64,000 bases of DNA. It comes from Scolanthus callimorphus. Taxonomy: Eukaryota; Cnidaria; Anthozoa; Actiniaria; Edwardsiidae. Location of the stretch: assembly GCA_033964015.1 (NCBI GenBank), contig CM066925.1, forward strand, positions 496,001-560,000, read 5' to 3'. Positions 63,657 through 64,000 of the stretch are shown here, piece by piece. The position numbers and the translations under genes were made by a program. The stretch's first letter is position 1; every line of letters starts with the position of its first letter. The notes below the pieces were generated by a model. The model did not search any database. It was not told where the DNA came from and worked only from the letters and a program-made list of their open reading frames with translations.

Positions 63657-64000
63657 ATGACCTCAGAAAATCCTAATGACACTAACTTAGATGAAAGGGA
63701 CTTAGAGCTCCTAGAAAGTGTTTTGTGCAATGATGAATTCCCTAAAGAAGAATTATCGCAAAGTGATATCAATTCGAAACAATTCGAAGAATGTCCGGAA
63801 CGTCACGCGAGAGCACGTACCGAAAAGGGCCTATATTATGATTTGGATATCACGTCAAAGAAAAGGGCAAAGGCAATAGTAGCTCTGAAGTCACGCATAC
63901 AAGCCGTTGATGAAACCATGAGAAATGTAGCAGACTTAGCCAAATTGACTGCCTGTAAAGACGGTTTGGAAGCTGACCTGGATAGCGTGAAATCTTTCAT
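63657..64000 (+). CDS. Gag-like N-terminus, leaves the window (possible BEL/Pao element)
   Basis: Open from the ATG at 63657-63659 to the right edge, at least 114 residues: MTSENPNDTNLDERDLELLE, then RARTEKGLYYDLDITSKKRA, IVALKSRIQAVDETMRNVAD. The pattern of an acidic start followed by a charged coiled-coil-like helix resembles the N-terminus of BEL/Pao Gag proteins; the call rests on that style alone. Repeat B copy 2 and a leader of about 250 bases precede it, which would suit an LTR and primer site, but this is unproven. Confidence 0.45.
   Translation, partial: MTSENPNDTNLDERDLELLESVLCNDEFPKEELSQSDINSKQFEECPERHARARTEKGLYYDLDITSKKRAKAIVALKSRIQAVDETMRNVADLAKLTACKDGLEADLDSVKSF

Overview
This is a eukaryotic, intron-era, AT-rich invertebrate sequence. 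It has no operons or ribosome-binding sites, it carries canonical GT/AG-type splice signals, and almost all of its coding sequence comes from transposable elements. The mix (DIRS-type tyrosine-recombinase retrotransposons, a Penelope-like element, CR1/Jockey-type LINEs, MITEs, a Polinton-like element, minisatellites) is typical of cnidarian genomes, especially stony corals and anemones. That assignment is inference; no host gene that would fix the species is recognisable.

Layout. 1-4.5 kb (minus): a tyrosine-recombinase (YR) retrotransposon (gag, RT/RNase H, recombinase running off the left edge) with an SGNH-hydrolase reading frame on its 5' side. 4.8-7.3 kb (minus): a Penelope-like element with RT and GIY-YIG endonuclease, broken by stops and frameshifts. 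7.3-18 kb: short repeats, three well-defined MITEs, and degenerate exon-like fragments. 18.99-22.26 kb: a CR1-like LINE inserted in a 44-bp satellite array that continues to 23.9 kb. 26.02-36.88 kb (minus): DIRS element A, with its internal complementary region, a nested 2.77-kb LINE, and an 18-copy array of about 90 bp. 39.75-55.51 kb (plus): DIRS element B, inserted in a tandemly duplicated unit whose second copy preserves the empty site. 40.934-52.046 kb: inside the gag of DIRS B, an 11.1-kb element with 799-bp terminal inverted repeats, AG...CT ends and a 6-bp target duplication. 56-64 kb: dispersed and tandem repeats, then the start of a Gag-like ORF leaving the right edge.

The most unusual object is the 11.1-kb element. 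Its ends follow the Polinton/Maverick rule, but no DNA polymerase B, integrase or capsid gene is recognisable. What can be seen is a PC4-like single-strand DNA-binding protein gene that starts within the terminal repeat, a G-rich minisatellite in each terminal repeat, an LRR/mucin-like/transmembrane reading frame, a small spliced acidic ORF, several unknown ORFs, and an inserted LTR-retroelement remnant with an Env-like ORF and one LTR. Nesting order, oldest to youngest: tandem unit, then SINE-like insertion and DIRS B (order between these two not resolved), then the Polinton-like element, then probably the LTR element.

Nearly every retroelement ORF carries frameshifts or stops, so the window reads as a repeat-rich accessory region with layered insertions rather than a set of working host genes.
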